The notes under the pieces: model-generated
Database searches by the model: none
Told to the model about the DNA's origin: nothing
Seen by the model: the letters and a program-made list of their open reading frames with translations, nothing else
Part shown: piece after piece, positions 1 to 6,594 of the stretch
Layout of the letters: each line of letters opens with the position of its first letter
How positions within the stretch are numbered: the first letter of the stretch is position 1
Assembly (NCBI GenBank): GCA_023818555.1
Contig: JAMWCG010000017.1
Location: 2,596-11,046, forward strand
Source of the DNA: Candidatus Omnitrophota bacterium
Lineage (GTDB): Bacteria > Omnitrophota > Gorgyraeia > DTHP01
DNA length: 8,451 nt
Direction: 5' to 3'
Translations under genes and position numbers: made by a program

Positions 1-1578
1 CTTAACCGCATAAATAGTGGTCTGGAAACCTATGAAATCTTGCGTGACAAACAGAAAAGAGAGAAAGTATTTACGGATGAGGATTTTATTTTTGCCTTTC
101 GTCTCTATGAGGAGAAAAATGGGGAAGCACCTACCTGTAAAATTTTGGGAGAAATTCTTTCTCATTATCATCCCACAGCAGTAGGAGATAGAATAGAAAG
201 GATAAATTTTAAACTTTTAAAGGAAGGGAAAGAACCCTTAATTATTGCGGGAAGAATAAGAGGTAAAAAAGGATATACACTTCCGCGCGATATGGAGATT
301 CAGGCAGGTATTGAAGGACTTGAGAAGAGACTCAGCCGTGCTCCTACCTTAGAAGAAATATTTGACCTATTTTATCCTGAGAGAATCTTTGTTAATAAAG
401 AGCAATACGAAAATCTTAAGCCATCAATTAAAGAGGATTTATTGCAGAAAATTATCTCCTTAAATGAAGAAAGATTAAGAGAAAACCTCCTCCCTTTAAA
501 AATCAAAGAGACAGGGAGAAAAGAGGAGATGTCTTTTGATGATTTAGAAGTAATTCATTATCGTTTAAAAAGACAAAAGAGTAGACTCCCTACAATTCAG
601 GAGATTGCGGATTATGAGATAGAAAACCAAGGGGTAAGATATAAGCATACCTGGTTTGCGGTAGCCAAAGCCTTGTTGGAGTATAATCGCCAGAAAGCAG
701 AACAAAACCAATGGGTAGAAATCCTTCAGGTAAGCAGTAACTTAGGGCATTCTCTGCGAACACATCTTTCGCCTGAAGAAATCCAAAATGCTTATACATC
801 ATTTCGTAGAGAAAAAGGAAGAGACCCCACCGTTTATGAAATAGCCAAAGAAAAGGGAGCAAGTATTTCCGCAGTAATAAAAGCGGCTGCAGAGGCTAAC
901 CACCTCCTCGGCTTGAATATCAGATTTTCCGCACTGGGATGGACTGCAGAGGGAGTCTTAGATGAGGAGATTTATTATCAGATGAGACAGATAAAGGAAG
1001 AAAAAGGAAAAGTAACTTTAGAGGATTTACTTGAGCGGTTCAATTATGAAGGAAAATCACTTTTTACCCCTGAGAGTTTAAGAGAAAGAATTGAAGCCAT
1101 AAATGAAAGCCTTTCTGACCGCGGAGGAGAAGAGATAGAAGTTGAAGGGTTGGATAAAAAGGTGTCAAAGGGGATAACGGAGCAAGATGTGCAAGAGATA
1201 AGCTCTGCCTACTGGACCTATATGCGTGACCATCAGGGAAAGATTCCTCAATATGGAGAGATTGCTCAGATCTTAAACTGGCCAGTAGCACGGCTGGCAA
1301 AAAATATTATAAGAATCAATACCATTCTACAAAATAAAAGAGAACCGCCACTCTATTTCCAGAAAAACTGGCCGGAAAACTTTGCCAATAGCGAGGGAGT
1401 GCTTTATGCTTATCAGTATTATATGACGGTAGTTTCCAAAGGAGAGTTCCCTTCTTTAAAAGATTTATCCTTAATGACCGGATATTCTGAACGAGGAATA
1501 GGATTGGTTATTGAGATTCTCAATCAGCAGCGAGGGAAATATGGTCTTTCTCCTTTAAATATTCGTAAGGAGGATTGA
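1..1578 (+). CDS. Tandem helix-turn-helix-like repeat protein, 5' end outside the window
   Basis: I do not recognise a named family. The frame is open from base 1, so the protein enters from the left. A TTG at 40 is the first usable start codon, but the 13 codons before it (LNRINSGLETYEI) look like the tail of another repeat, so the true start is probably upstream. Counting from that TTG as residue 1, 512 residues contain seven degenerate repeats around residues 12-69, 86-156, 165-229, 244-296, 306-368, 379-440 and 450-508. Each has a helix ending near K-G, a G-x-x-P-T-x-x-E-I-A-like core, a second helix pair, and a tail like I-x-x-I-N...PL-x-I. The fourth repeat (GRDPTVYEIAKEKGASISAV) most resembles a DNA-binding helix-turn-helix such as sigma factor region 3. 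The visible part is charged and soluble, has one cysteine, and shows no membrane segment. A nucleic-acid-binding or scaffold role is inference. The stop codon abuts the convergent gene's stop. Confidence 0.85.
   Translation, partial: LNRINSGLETYEILRDKQKREKVFTDEDFIFAFRLYEEKNGEAPTCKILGEILSHYHPTAVGDRIERINFKLLKEGKEPLIIAGRIRGKKGYTLPRDMEIQAGIEGLEKRLSRAPTLEEIFDLFYPERIFVNKEQYENLKPSIKEDLLQKIISLNEERLRENLLPLKIKETGRKEEMSFDDLEVIHYRLKRQKSRLPTIQEIADYEIENQGVRYKHTWFAVAKALLEYNRQKAEQNQWVEILQVSSNLGHSLRTHLSPEEIQNAYTSFRREKGRDPTVYEIAKEKGASISAVIKAAAEANHLLGLNIRFSALGWTAEGVLDEEIYYQMRQIKEEKGKVTLEDLLERFNYEGKSLFTPESLRERIEAINESLSDRGGEEIEVEGLDKKVSKGITEQDVQEISSAYWTYMRDHQGKIPQYGEIAQILNWPVARLAKNIIRINTILQNKREPPLYFQKNWPENFANSEGVLYAYQYYMTVVSKGEFPSLKDLSLMTGYSERGIGLVIEILNQQRGKYGLSPLNIRKED
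73..1563 (+). repeat. Seven degenerate protein-level tandem repeats
   Basis: The repeats are visible only in the translation. Approximate units are 73-246, 295-507, 532-726, 769-927, 955-1143, 1174-1359 and 1387-1563. The core proline falls at residues 31, 102, 184, 263, 403 and 471 counted from the TTG at 40. In the fifth unit it is replaced (KGKVTLEDLL). Core sequences include GEAPTCKILGEIL, SRAPTLEEIFDLF, SRLPTIQEIADYE, GRDPTVYEIAKEK, GKIPQYGEIAQIL and GEFPSLKDLSLMT. The units are highly diverged, so this is an old duplication rather than a recent DNA repeat. Units 2 and 5 carry insertions between the core and the tail helix. Confidence 0.7.
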
Positions 1579-1590
1579 TTATTTTTTATT
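1548..1590 (+). terminator. Possible intrinsic terminator overlapping the repeat gene's stop
   Basis: CTCCTT at 1550-1555 pairs with AAGGAG at 1567-1572 across an 11-base loop. The stem can be extended by one wobble and one A-T pair (1548/1574). A T-rich run (TTGATTATTTTTTATT, 1575-1590) follows. The hairpin lies within the last codons, so the gene would carry its own terminator inside the coding sequence. The stem is short and the T run is interrupted, so the call is weak. The opposite strand has no matching T run, so it would act rightward only. Confidence 0.33.
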
Positions 1591-2808
1591 CAGGAGAGAG
1601 TAGACCTGCTCGGCAAGTTGGGATTTATCTATCTCTTTTCTCTCATAGTCTTCCAGCAACTCCCAGAGAAAGGGTTCTAATTCTGGATGGGCAAGGACTT
1701 CTATCCCCACAAAGCGTTCTCCATAGGTGAGTCGGAATAAATCTAAGGCAATGTTTACGGTAAAATGGTTGGCTACTTTTTCTATTCTCTCTAAGAGATG
1801 TATAAATTGAATTATATTTTCTTTACTTCCTGTAAGTTTAAGGTCAGTTTTTTCTAAGGGGTTGTGTTGAGGAAAGATAAGTGTTGCAGGAACCATAGCT
1901 TGGGAGAATCCGGAAATTCTTAAAGTCCAGACAAAGGCAACATAGTGCAGATAATTGGGTAAGAAAGAAGGAAGATTATTTTCCACTTCTTTAAGCGGAT
2001 GAATTTCGGGAACATAAGTTTTATCAATGACAATGACCATTTTTCTATTCTCGGCAAGAATCTGTTGGGCAATTTTTTGGAAAAGTTTTTTAATCAGTAT
2101 GATACGCTGATAGGTTAGTCCGATATCTTCGGGTTCTTTTTCAAAAACATCAATTGCGGGAGCAAAGATATTGGGATGAAGGAGAGTAATTAAATCATAA
2201 GGTTGGAAGTCAGAGACGATTTTTACTTCTTCCAGAAAAAACATATCTTTTTCCAAGACATTGATGTATTTTCCCAGGTCTTCCAGGCCGAAATCGTTAA
2301 TATTTTTTCTTGCCGCTTCTACCCAGAAATTTTCCTTTTCTATGCCTACAAGAGCGGTAAAGTCTTTAAAGAGATGGGCAAAAGCACGGAAATATTCCGC
2401 ACTGCCACTCCCTAAGTCAAGGATTTTTCGGGGTGGTGTTTGTGTAAATTCCTGAAAGGTGAGAGTAAAGGCAATATCGTGGATAAACAGCTCTACCAGT
2501 CTGCGAGCAATCTCAGAAAGAGAGTATTGGGGAAGAAGTTTCTTGCGAAAATATCTTTCATACCATTTAAGAATCTTAAATTTTTCTCCTGTCTGAAGAT
2601 ATTCATAAGGGAGGTTTTTCTCACCCAGTTTCTCTAAAAAAATTTCTTTTAGGGAAGGATATCTCTTTAAATATTCGGGGATGGTGAGTGAAGATAAGGG
2701 GAATTGGTTGCGGAGCCTCCGTAAAGAGGGAGAAGAATTCCCTTTTTCTTTACAAGGGGATAAATAAACTGTGCTAAGCAAGATAGAGAGAATAATTCTT
2801 AAAATCAT
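1579..2808 (-). CDS. Exported or membrane-anchored SAM-dependent methyltransferase-like protein (paralogue A)
   Basis: The 409-residue product starts at an ATG with a hydrophobic stretch (residues 2-17), suggesting a signal peptide or anchor. The Cys at 19 follows Pro, so it is not a good lipobox. A basic motif RRLRN (30-34) follows. Residues 61-110 match the homologous block of the first gene in this operon. A Rossmann methyltransferase core comes next: motif I ILDLGSGSA (129-137), the acidic end of strand 2 in VGIEKE (E157), D188 in LEKDMFF, and YDLITLLHP (204-212) as a motif IV-like strand. The C-terminal region (about 350-409) also matches the first gene's tail. The acceptor is unknown. 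This is the last gene of the leftward operon, 7 bases after the previous stop, and no Shine-Dalgarno is visible, so translation may be coupled. A SAM-binding fold behind an export signal is unusual. Confidence 0.85.
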   Translation of the reverse strand: MILRIILSILLSTVYLSPCKEKGNSSPSLRRLRNQFPLSSLTIPEYLKRYPSLKEIFLEKLGEKNLPYEYLQTGEKFKILKWYERYFRKKLLPQYSLSEIARRLVELFIHDIAFTLTFQEFTQTPPRKILDLGSGSAEYFRAFAHLFKDFTALVGIEKENFWVEAARKNINDFGLEDLGKYINVLEKDMFFLEEVKIVSDFQPYDLITLLHPNIFAPAIDVFEKEPEDIGLTYQRIILIKKLFQKIAQQILAENRKMVIVIDKTYVPEIHPLKEVENNLPSFLPNYLHYVAFVWTLRISGFSQAMVPATLIFPQHNPLEKTDLKLTGSKENIIQFIHLLERIEKVANHFTVNIALDLFRLTYGERFVGIEVLAHPELEPFLWELLEDYERKEIDKSQLAEQVYSLLNKK

Positions 2809-2815
2809 TTTACGA

Positions 2816-3628
2816 TTAAGGATTGTTTTTTCTTACTAAAAGATGTGCTACCCGGTAGTCAGCAATAACCGCAGTAGTTATTTCTTTAAAGTCTATTTCA
2901 AAGAAATTGTCCCAGAAAAAATTATCTTCTTCATCAAAATATGGTCTTCCTCCTTCTCCTTTGGTATCTAAGACGATAAATCCGGTATCTTTATGCATAA
3001 ATTTTATCCATTTTTCTCGCGTTTCTCTTGCCCTTTCGTTTTTTAGCGGATTCAACCATTTGTCCTCTCTTCCTTTAAAAGTCCAGCGGGTATAAAGCGC
3101 ATCGTATCCCTTTTCTAATTCGGGAGGGAAAAAATCATGGGCATCTTTTCCAAAATAGATTTTTATCCTCCGTTCCTTTGTTTTTTGAAAAAGTTTAAGC
3201 GTATTGATTTCGGTTTTGAGACCTAAGGCAAAAATCTCCTCCGCATTGGGAAAAGCAAAAAAGGATGAAATAAGGTCAATTCCACTTGGGCCTGGCCCAA
3301 TCCCTGGATAAAATATTTTTTGAACTCGGTTAACAATGGAAGTAACTCTTCCTACATTTTTTAGCCAAATAAGATAATTTATTCTGGGATGTTCAGCAGC
3401 ATTCTCTTCTTCTACCCAGGTTCTTTCCCAAAGATCGGTGGGGATATCTTTCCCAACAATTCTTTTCTCTAAGTATTCTTTTTTCTCTGTATCGGATAAT
3501 TTAGTTAGGTCTATGGGATTTTTTATCCGTCGGCAAATAAGAAATTTCTCAGAAGATGGAATTATAAGAAATGTCCCTGAGATAAAAAAGAAAATAAAAG
3601 AAAAAATTAATTTATTCTTTTTTCTCAT
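2816..3628 (-). CDS. Exported or anchored protein with a divergent Rossmann/methyltransferase-like domain
   Basis: The product has 270 residues and its family is not recognised with confidence. A basic N-terminus (MRKKNK) and a strong hydrophobic segment (about 7-23) indicate a signal peptide or anchor. Then comes CRRIKNPID (32-40), closely matching SRRIRNPIV in the upstream gene. KIFYPGIGPGPSGID (104-118) sits where methyltransferase motif I would be, and resembles the FYPG-type loop of some class I methyltransferase-like proteins. However, no clear acidic residue ends the next strand (EEIFALGLK). The C-terminal half has FIVLDTKGEGG (217-227) and an aromatic-acidic run near 231-246, and ends with HLLVRKNNP. 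Its ATG directly follows the upstream gene's TAA with no gap, and only a weak AGAAGAG lies upstream, so translational coupling is likely. It may have lost SAM binding, or may be a partner subunit of the flanking paralogues. Confidence 0.75.
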   Translation of the reverse strand: MRKKNKLIFSFIFFFISGTFLIIPSSEKFLICRRIKNPIDLTKLSDTEKKEYLEKRIVGKDIPTDLWERTWVEEENAAEHPRINYLIWLKNVGRVTSIVNRVQKIFYPGIGPGPSGIDLISSFFAFPNAEEIFALGLKTEINTLKLFQKTKERRIKIYFGKDAHDFFPPELEKGYDALYTRWTFKGREDKWLNPLKNERARETREKWIKFMHKDTGFIVLDTKGEGGRPYFDEEDNFFWDNFFEIDFKEITTAVIADYRVAHLLVRKNNP

Positions 3629-4810
3629 TTATTTTAACTCTTCTGCAAGTGTTTTTTTAATCTCTTCCCAAGCGGATTCTTTATCAAAACCAAATTTATC
3701 AAAGGCATTCCAGATTATTTCTTTGAGTCTATTCTGGAAACCCGCGTTGGCTAAGGCACGCAAACCAATAAAATTTGCCAAATCCGTATTCCCCGGAAGA
3801 ATTACTAACATAAAAAGTTTACTCATTACGCGGGGACTGAACTCTTCTTCTATTGCTTGTGCATTTTTATATATTTTTAATAAATTTTCTATTGCGCTTT
3901 TATGAGCAGTGTATTCATAGTCTATGGATACCCAGGGAAAAAGCCCTAAAAGAGGAAGTCCATAGGTATCGTGAGGTCCCTGGTAAGGTTGAGGAGGGAC
4001 TCTCCTTATTTTAAATCCAGAAAGTAGAAAAGCTGCCTCTTGAATTCTCTGGTCAAAGGCTCTGGTCTCCTCCATGGTAATGGTGAGAATTCCCTTCTCA
4101 GAAAGCCGTTTTAAAATCCCTCCGAAGAGTTCCTGCATCCACTTTAGTCCAATTACCGTATTTTCTCCAAAGCCGATGAGATATACTCCTATCATCTTCC
4201 CGGGGTGTTTAATGCGAAACCTCTCTACCGGGCCATTAGTTTCTTTAATCCCCTCTAAGGCAGTCATATCTGCTTGAACTGCTTTTATGCTTTCCGGGAG
4301 CCCCAAAATCTTTAGAGTTTCTAAAGCTTTATCATAGGGATAACTGAATTTTTCCACCCCCACAATTTCTGTCTCAGGATATAAATCGGCAATTATTCCC
4401 ACATCTGCCCAGCCTCCTATTCCTAAATCTATAAATTTTTTTATGCTGGTTGATTCTAACCCATAATTTTGCAGAGTTTCCTTTTCCTTAATAATAGTAT
4501 TTGTCCAGTGGATAAGAACATTTACCAATTCCTCAACCCTATTGAATACTTTTGAACCTGATGGATACTTAGCTTTCCAGTATTTTTCTAATTTTTCTAA
4601 GATTTTATACTCTTTGACAATATGTAAGTTTTCGGGGGGGATTTTCTTTTTATCTAAATTTGTTTTAAACTCACTCACAATTCCTGCCTTTTCCATCCAG
4701 GCAGGGAAAACGATGGGGTTGCGGATACGCCGAGAGATGAATTCTTGCGAAGAAAATAAGAGAGATTTTTCTAAGAAAAAAATTTCCAGAATTATAAAGA
4801 TTTTCTTCAT
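3629..4810 (-). CDS. Exported or membrane-anchored SAM-dependent methyltransferase-like protein (paralogue B)
   Basis: First gene of the leftward operon, 393 residues from the ATG at 4810. A longer frame from a GTG at 4849 is rejected because that GTG lies inside the promoter spacer, whereas the ATG has GAAGGGA four bases upstream. The N-terminus (MKKIFIILEIFFLEKSLLF) is a signal or anchor segment, followed by SRRIRNPIV (26-34). Residues 52-101 (KIPPEN...YKIL...E-K-Y...LIH) align without gaps to residues 61-110 of the third gene. Motif I is KFIDLGIGGWADVG (125-138), the acidic strand-2 end is E153 in IVGVEKF, and D181 lies in VQADMTALE. ILTITMEE (241-248) fits a later core strand. The tail F-I-G-L-x-x-L-A...F-D-K matches the third gene's end. 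A methyltransferase fold is well supported, but substrate and compartment are unknown. A run of seven C lies in the KIPPE codons (4634-4640). Confidence 0.85.
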   Translation of the reverse strand: MKKIFIILEIFFLEKSLLFSSQEFISRRIRNPIVFPAWMEKAGIVSEFKTNLDKKKIPPENLHIVKEYKILEKLEKYWKAKYPSGSKVFNRVEELVNVLIHWTNTIIKEKETLQNYGLESTSIKKFIDLGIGGWADVGIIADLYPETEIVGVEKFSYPYDKALETLKILGLPESIKAVQADMTALEGIKETNGPVERFRIKHPGKMIGVYLIGFGENTVIGLKWMQELFGGILKRLSEKGILTITMEETRAFDQRIQEAAFLLSGFKIRRVPPQPYQGPHDTYGLPLLGLFPWVSIDYEYTAHKSAIENLLKIYKNAQAIEEEFSPRVMSKLFMLVILPGNTDLANFIGLRALANAGFQNRLKEIIWNAFDKFGFDKESAWEEIKKTLAEELK

Positions 4811-4820
4811 CGTATCCCTT
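4811..4820 (-). promoter_or_regulatory. Ribosome binding site that decides the start of paralogue B
   Basis: Read on the minus strand, AAGGGATACG directly precedes the ATG at 4810, giving a purine-rich AAGGGA four bases from the start. It is the only clear Shine-Dalgarno-like site in front of any gene start visible here, and it favours this ATG over the upstream in-frame GTG. Confidence 0.5.
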
Positions 4821-4827
4821 CTTTTAA

Positions 4828-4856
4828 AATATAACACACAATTTCTCACTTGACAA
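4828..4856 (-). promoter_or_regulatory. Sigma-70-type promoter of the methyltransferase-like operon
   Basis: On the minus strand, TTGTCA (4856-4851) is separated by exactly 17 bases from TATATT (4833-4828), with an extended -10 TG one base before the hexamer (4836-4835). Each hexamer differs from consensus at one position. The predicted transcript start is near 4821-4822, giving an untranslated leader of about 11 bases before the ATG at 4810. The -35 overlaps the -35 proposed for the divergent operon. Confidence 0.6.
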
Positions 4857-4879
4857 GGGGTTAAAGATTGAGGAATAAT
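4850..4879 (+). promoter_or_regulatory. Candidate promoter of the SAM-hydrolase operon
   Basis: A perfect TTGACA (4850-4855) is followed after 18 bases by AATAAT (4874-4879), one mismatch from TATAAT. The expected transcript start near 4886 would leave only about 8 bases before the ATG at 4894, with no room for a Shine-Dalgarno. A perfect TATAAT at 4885-4890 is too close to the ATG and too far (29 bases) from the -35 to act with it. The -35 occupies the same DNA as that of the leftward promoter, within CTTGACAAG (4849-4857). An AGGAA/TTCCT inverted repeat (4871-4885) overlaps the -10 and could be an operator. Confidence 0.45.
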
Positions 4880-4893
4880 TTTCCTATAATAAG

Positions 4894-5694
4894 ATGGCAG
4901 TAATTGTCTTGCTTACCGATTTTGGACAAAGTGATGAATATGTAGGCGTGGTTAAGGGAGTAATCTCGGGTATAAATCCGCGGGCAAAAATTATTGACCT
5001 CTGCCACGATATTCCTCCTCAGGATATTACCTGGGCAAATTATCTCTTAGGTTCTGCCTATAAATTCTTTCCGAAAGGGACTATCTTTCTTTGCGTAGTT
5101 GATCCTGGTGTGGGAACGAAAAGGAAAATTGTTATTTTAGAGACAAAGGAATATATCTTTATTTCTCCTGATAACGGTCTCTTAACTAAGGTTTTAGAAA
5201 AGGAAAAATCAAAAAAGATTGTGGAGGTAAAAGATAAAAGATTTTTTCTAAAAGAGATTAGTTCTACTTTCCATGGGCGAGACATAATGGCTCCTGTTGC
5301 CGGTTACATTTCTAAGGGGATAGATTTAGAGAGATTTGGCTCTGAGATGAGAAAAATAAAAACCCTCAAATTAAATAAGCCAATAATGAAAAAGGACTGT
5401 TTAATCGGTGAGGTTATCCATATTGACCACTTTGGCAATTTAGTTACCAATATAGAAAAAGGCTCAGGTGTTTTCTGGCAGAAAATAACCCAAAGAGGTC
5501 AGAGTCATTTTTATATTGAGATAAAGAAAAGAAAAATTTATAAAATAAACAAGTCTTATGCAGAATCTAAAAAGGGAGAACTTCTGGCTATCTGGGGAAG
5601 TAGAAATCTTTTGGAAATTTCCCTAAGTTGTGGAAATGCAGAAAAGGAATTAGGAGTTAAAAAAGGTGAGAAGATTTGGGTTAATTTTTCTTAG
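4894..5694 (+). CDS. S-adenosyl-L-methionine hydrolase / SAM hydroxide adenosyltransferase (DUF62 family)
   Basis: The 266-residue protein has the family's usual length and organisation. Members cleave S-adenosylmethionine with water or hydroxide to adenosine and methionine in the cytoplasm. The N-terminal domain begins with VLLTDFGQSDEYVG (5-18), then VVDPGVGTKR (68-77), SPDNGLL (91-97) and STFHGRD (124-130). The Asp-Arg-His triad known for the family maps to D70, R77 and H127. The C-terminal domain has IDHFGNLVTNI (177-187), GELLAIWGS and LEISLSCGNAEKELG. The ATG is fixed by the family's conserved N-terminus. No Shine-Dalgarno lies at normal distance, so the mRNA may be leaderless or nearly so. 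It is the first gene of the rightward operon, divergent from the methyltransferase-like genes. Substrate halogenases of the related fold are unlikely, because the hydrolase triad is intact. Confidence 0.93.
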   Translation: MAVIVLLTDFGQSDEYVGVVKGVISGINPRAKIIDLCHDIPPQDITWANYLLGSAYKFFPKGTIFLCVVDPGVGTKRKIVILETKEYIFISPDNGLLTKVLEKEKSKKIVEVKDKRFFLKEISSTFHGRDIMAPVAGYISKGIDLERFGSEMRKIKTLKLNKPIMKKDCLIGEVIHIDHFGNLVTNIEKGSGVFWQKITQRGQSHFYIEIKKRKIYKINKSYAESKKGELLAIWGSRNLLEISLSCGNAEKELGVKKGEKIWVNFS

Positions 5695-5697
5695 ACA

Positions 5698-6594
5698 GTG
5701 TCTACATCTTGGGGGATAAAAATTTTTACCTTTCTAAAAATTATTTTTATTCTAAGTATAGGACTTTTTTCTTTTACCATGGCCCTTTTTATCCGCAATA
5801 CTTTCCTTCCCCACTGGCAGGATAAGACTTTGCCTTCAGAATATGGTCTCCCTTATGAAGAAATTATTTTTTATAGCCGAGACAGATTCAGATTGAAGGG
5901 TTGGTTGATCCTAAGAGATGAAAACCTTCCTCTGGTCATTTTATGTCACGGTTTAGGAACAAATAAATCTGACCTTTTAGAGATTGCTGAGTTTATTTAT
6001 CGGGAAGGATTTAATGTTTTTTTATTTGATTTTCGCGGACATGGAGAGAGTCAAGGTAAAACCTCTTCCTTCGGTTACCTTGAACAAAGAGACCTGGAAG
6101 GAGCGATAGATTATCTCTATCAAAGAAAAGATTTAGAAAATAAAAATCTTGGTCTCTTTGGTTTATCTATGGGAGGAGCGATAGCGATTATGGTATCTGC
6201 AAAAGATGAACGGATTAAAGCGGTAATTTCTGATAGTGCCTATAAAAACCTCTATTCTTCTATGATTCATCTCGCAAAAAGTTTTTACCATTTACCTAAG
6301 TTTCCTTCTAATATTTTATTAACCATAGTTTATTTCCTCCGTTTTGGGATAGACCCTAAGAAAATTTCTCCTCAGAATGCAATCTCTCAAATTTCTCCCC
6401 GGCCAGTTTTTATTATCAATGGAGAAAAGGACTTCCAGATTCCTCCTGAAAATGCCTACAGTTTATTTGAGAAAGCTAAAGAACCAAAGGAACTCTGGAT
6501 TATCCCCGGAGCAGACCATGGCGAAGGTTATAGTCTTTATAAAGAAGAATATCAGCATAAAATAGTTAAGTTTCTTAAAAAAATCTATGATTGA
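5698..6594 (+). CDS. Membrane-anchored alpha/beta hydrolase (serine hydrolase)
   Basis: The 298-residue product has one N-terminal transmembrane segment (about 10-32), then an alpha/beta-hydrolase fold. The oxyanion region is LVILCHGLGTNK (79-90, H84-G85), followed by FDFRGHGES (110-118). The nucleophile elbow is GLSMGG with S157, the acid is D245 in NGEKDFQIP, and the base is H274 in GADHGEGY. The triad is therefore complete, in the manner of bacterial membrane-associated esterase/peptidase-like hydrolases that act outside the cytoplasmic membrane. The substrate cannot be told. The start is a GTG three bases after the previous stop, with no Shine-Dalgarno. An ATG at codon 28 would cut the membrane helix and is less likely, although the exact start is uncertain. 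The gene's last 8 bases overlap the next gene. Confidence 0.88.
   Translation: MSTSWGIKIFTFLKIIFILSIGLFSFTMALFIRNTFLPHWQDKTLPSEYGLPYEEIIFYSRDRFRLKGWLILRDENLPLVILCHGLGTNKSDLLEIAEFIYREGFNVFLFDFRGHGESQGKTSSFGYLEQRDLEGAIDYLYQRKDLENKNLGLFGLSMGGAIAIMVSAKDERIKAVISDSAYKNLYSSMIHLAKSFYHLPKFPSNILLTIVYFLRFGIDPKKISPQNAISQISPRPVFIINGEKDFQIPPENAYSLFEKAKEPKELWIIPGADHGEGYSLYKEEYQHKIVKFLKKIYD

Noticed and set aside
1510..1524. Palindrome ATTGAGA-T-TCTCAAT in the last repeat of the left-hand gene
   Set aside because: It is an AT-rich, chance-level match inside coding sequence, with no spacing relation to any start or end.
1567..1590. Perfect AAGGAGG followed by TTG/ATT codons, suggesting a start for a small rightward gene
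   Set aside because: The TTG is only one base from the purine run, the frame lasts about 50 codons antisense to paralogue A, and AAGGAGG is explained by the codons for R-K-E and by the hairpin.
2711..2721. CGGAG-C-CTCCG inverted repeat near the start of paralogue A
   Set aside because: It is five-base arms within coding sequence that encodes the R-R-L-R motif, with no other regulatory context.
3286..3300. 15-base palindrome TTGGGCC-T-GGCCCAA
   Set aside because: It lies inside a gene and is explained by the GPGP codons, which naturally give GGNCC repeats. The one-base loop and lack of a T run argue against a terminator.
3438..3905. 155-codon rightward open frame opposite the junction of the first two leftward genes
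   Set aside because: It lies wholly antisense to two genes with better coding character, and its translation is a low-complexity mix of S, F, I and K without recognisable domains.
4634..4640. Run of seven G (C on the coding strand) in paralogue B as a phase-variation tract
   Set aside because: It encodes part of KIPPE, which is aligned with the paralogue, and seven bases is short for a slippage switch. The frame is intact.
4811..4849. N-terminal extension of paralogue B from a GTG at 4849 (13 extra codons)
   Set aside because: The GTG lies in the spacer of the predicted leftward promoter and upstream of the likely transcript start. The ATG at 4810 has an AAGGGA and begins a classic signal-type sequence.
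4542..4853. 103-codon rightward frame opposite the N-terminus of paralogue B
   Set aside because: It is antisense to a supported gene, shows no family resemblance, and runs across the leftward promoter.
4885..4890. Perfect TATAAT as the -10 of the rightward operon
   Set aside because: It would place the transcript start inside the coding sequence of a gene whose start is fixed by conserved residues, and it is 29 bases from the TTGACA.
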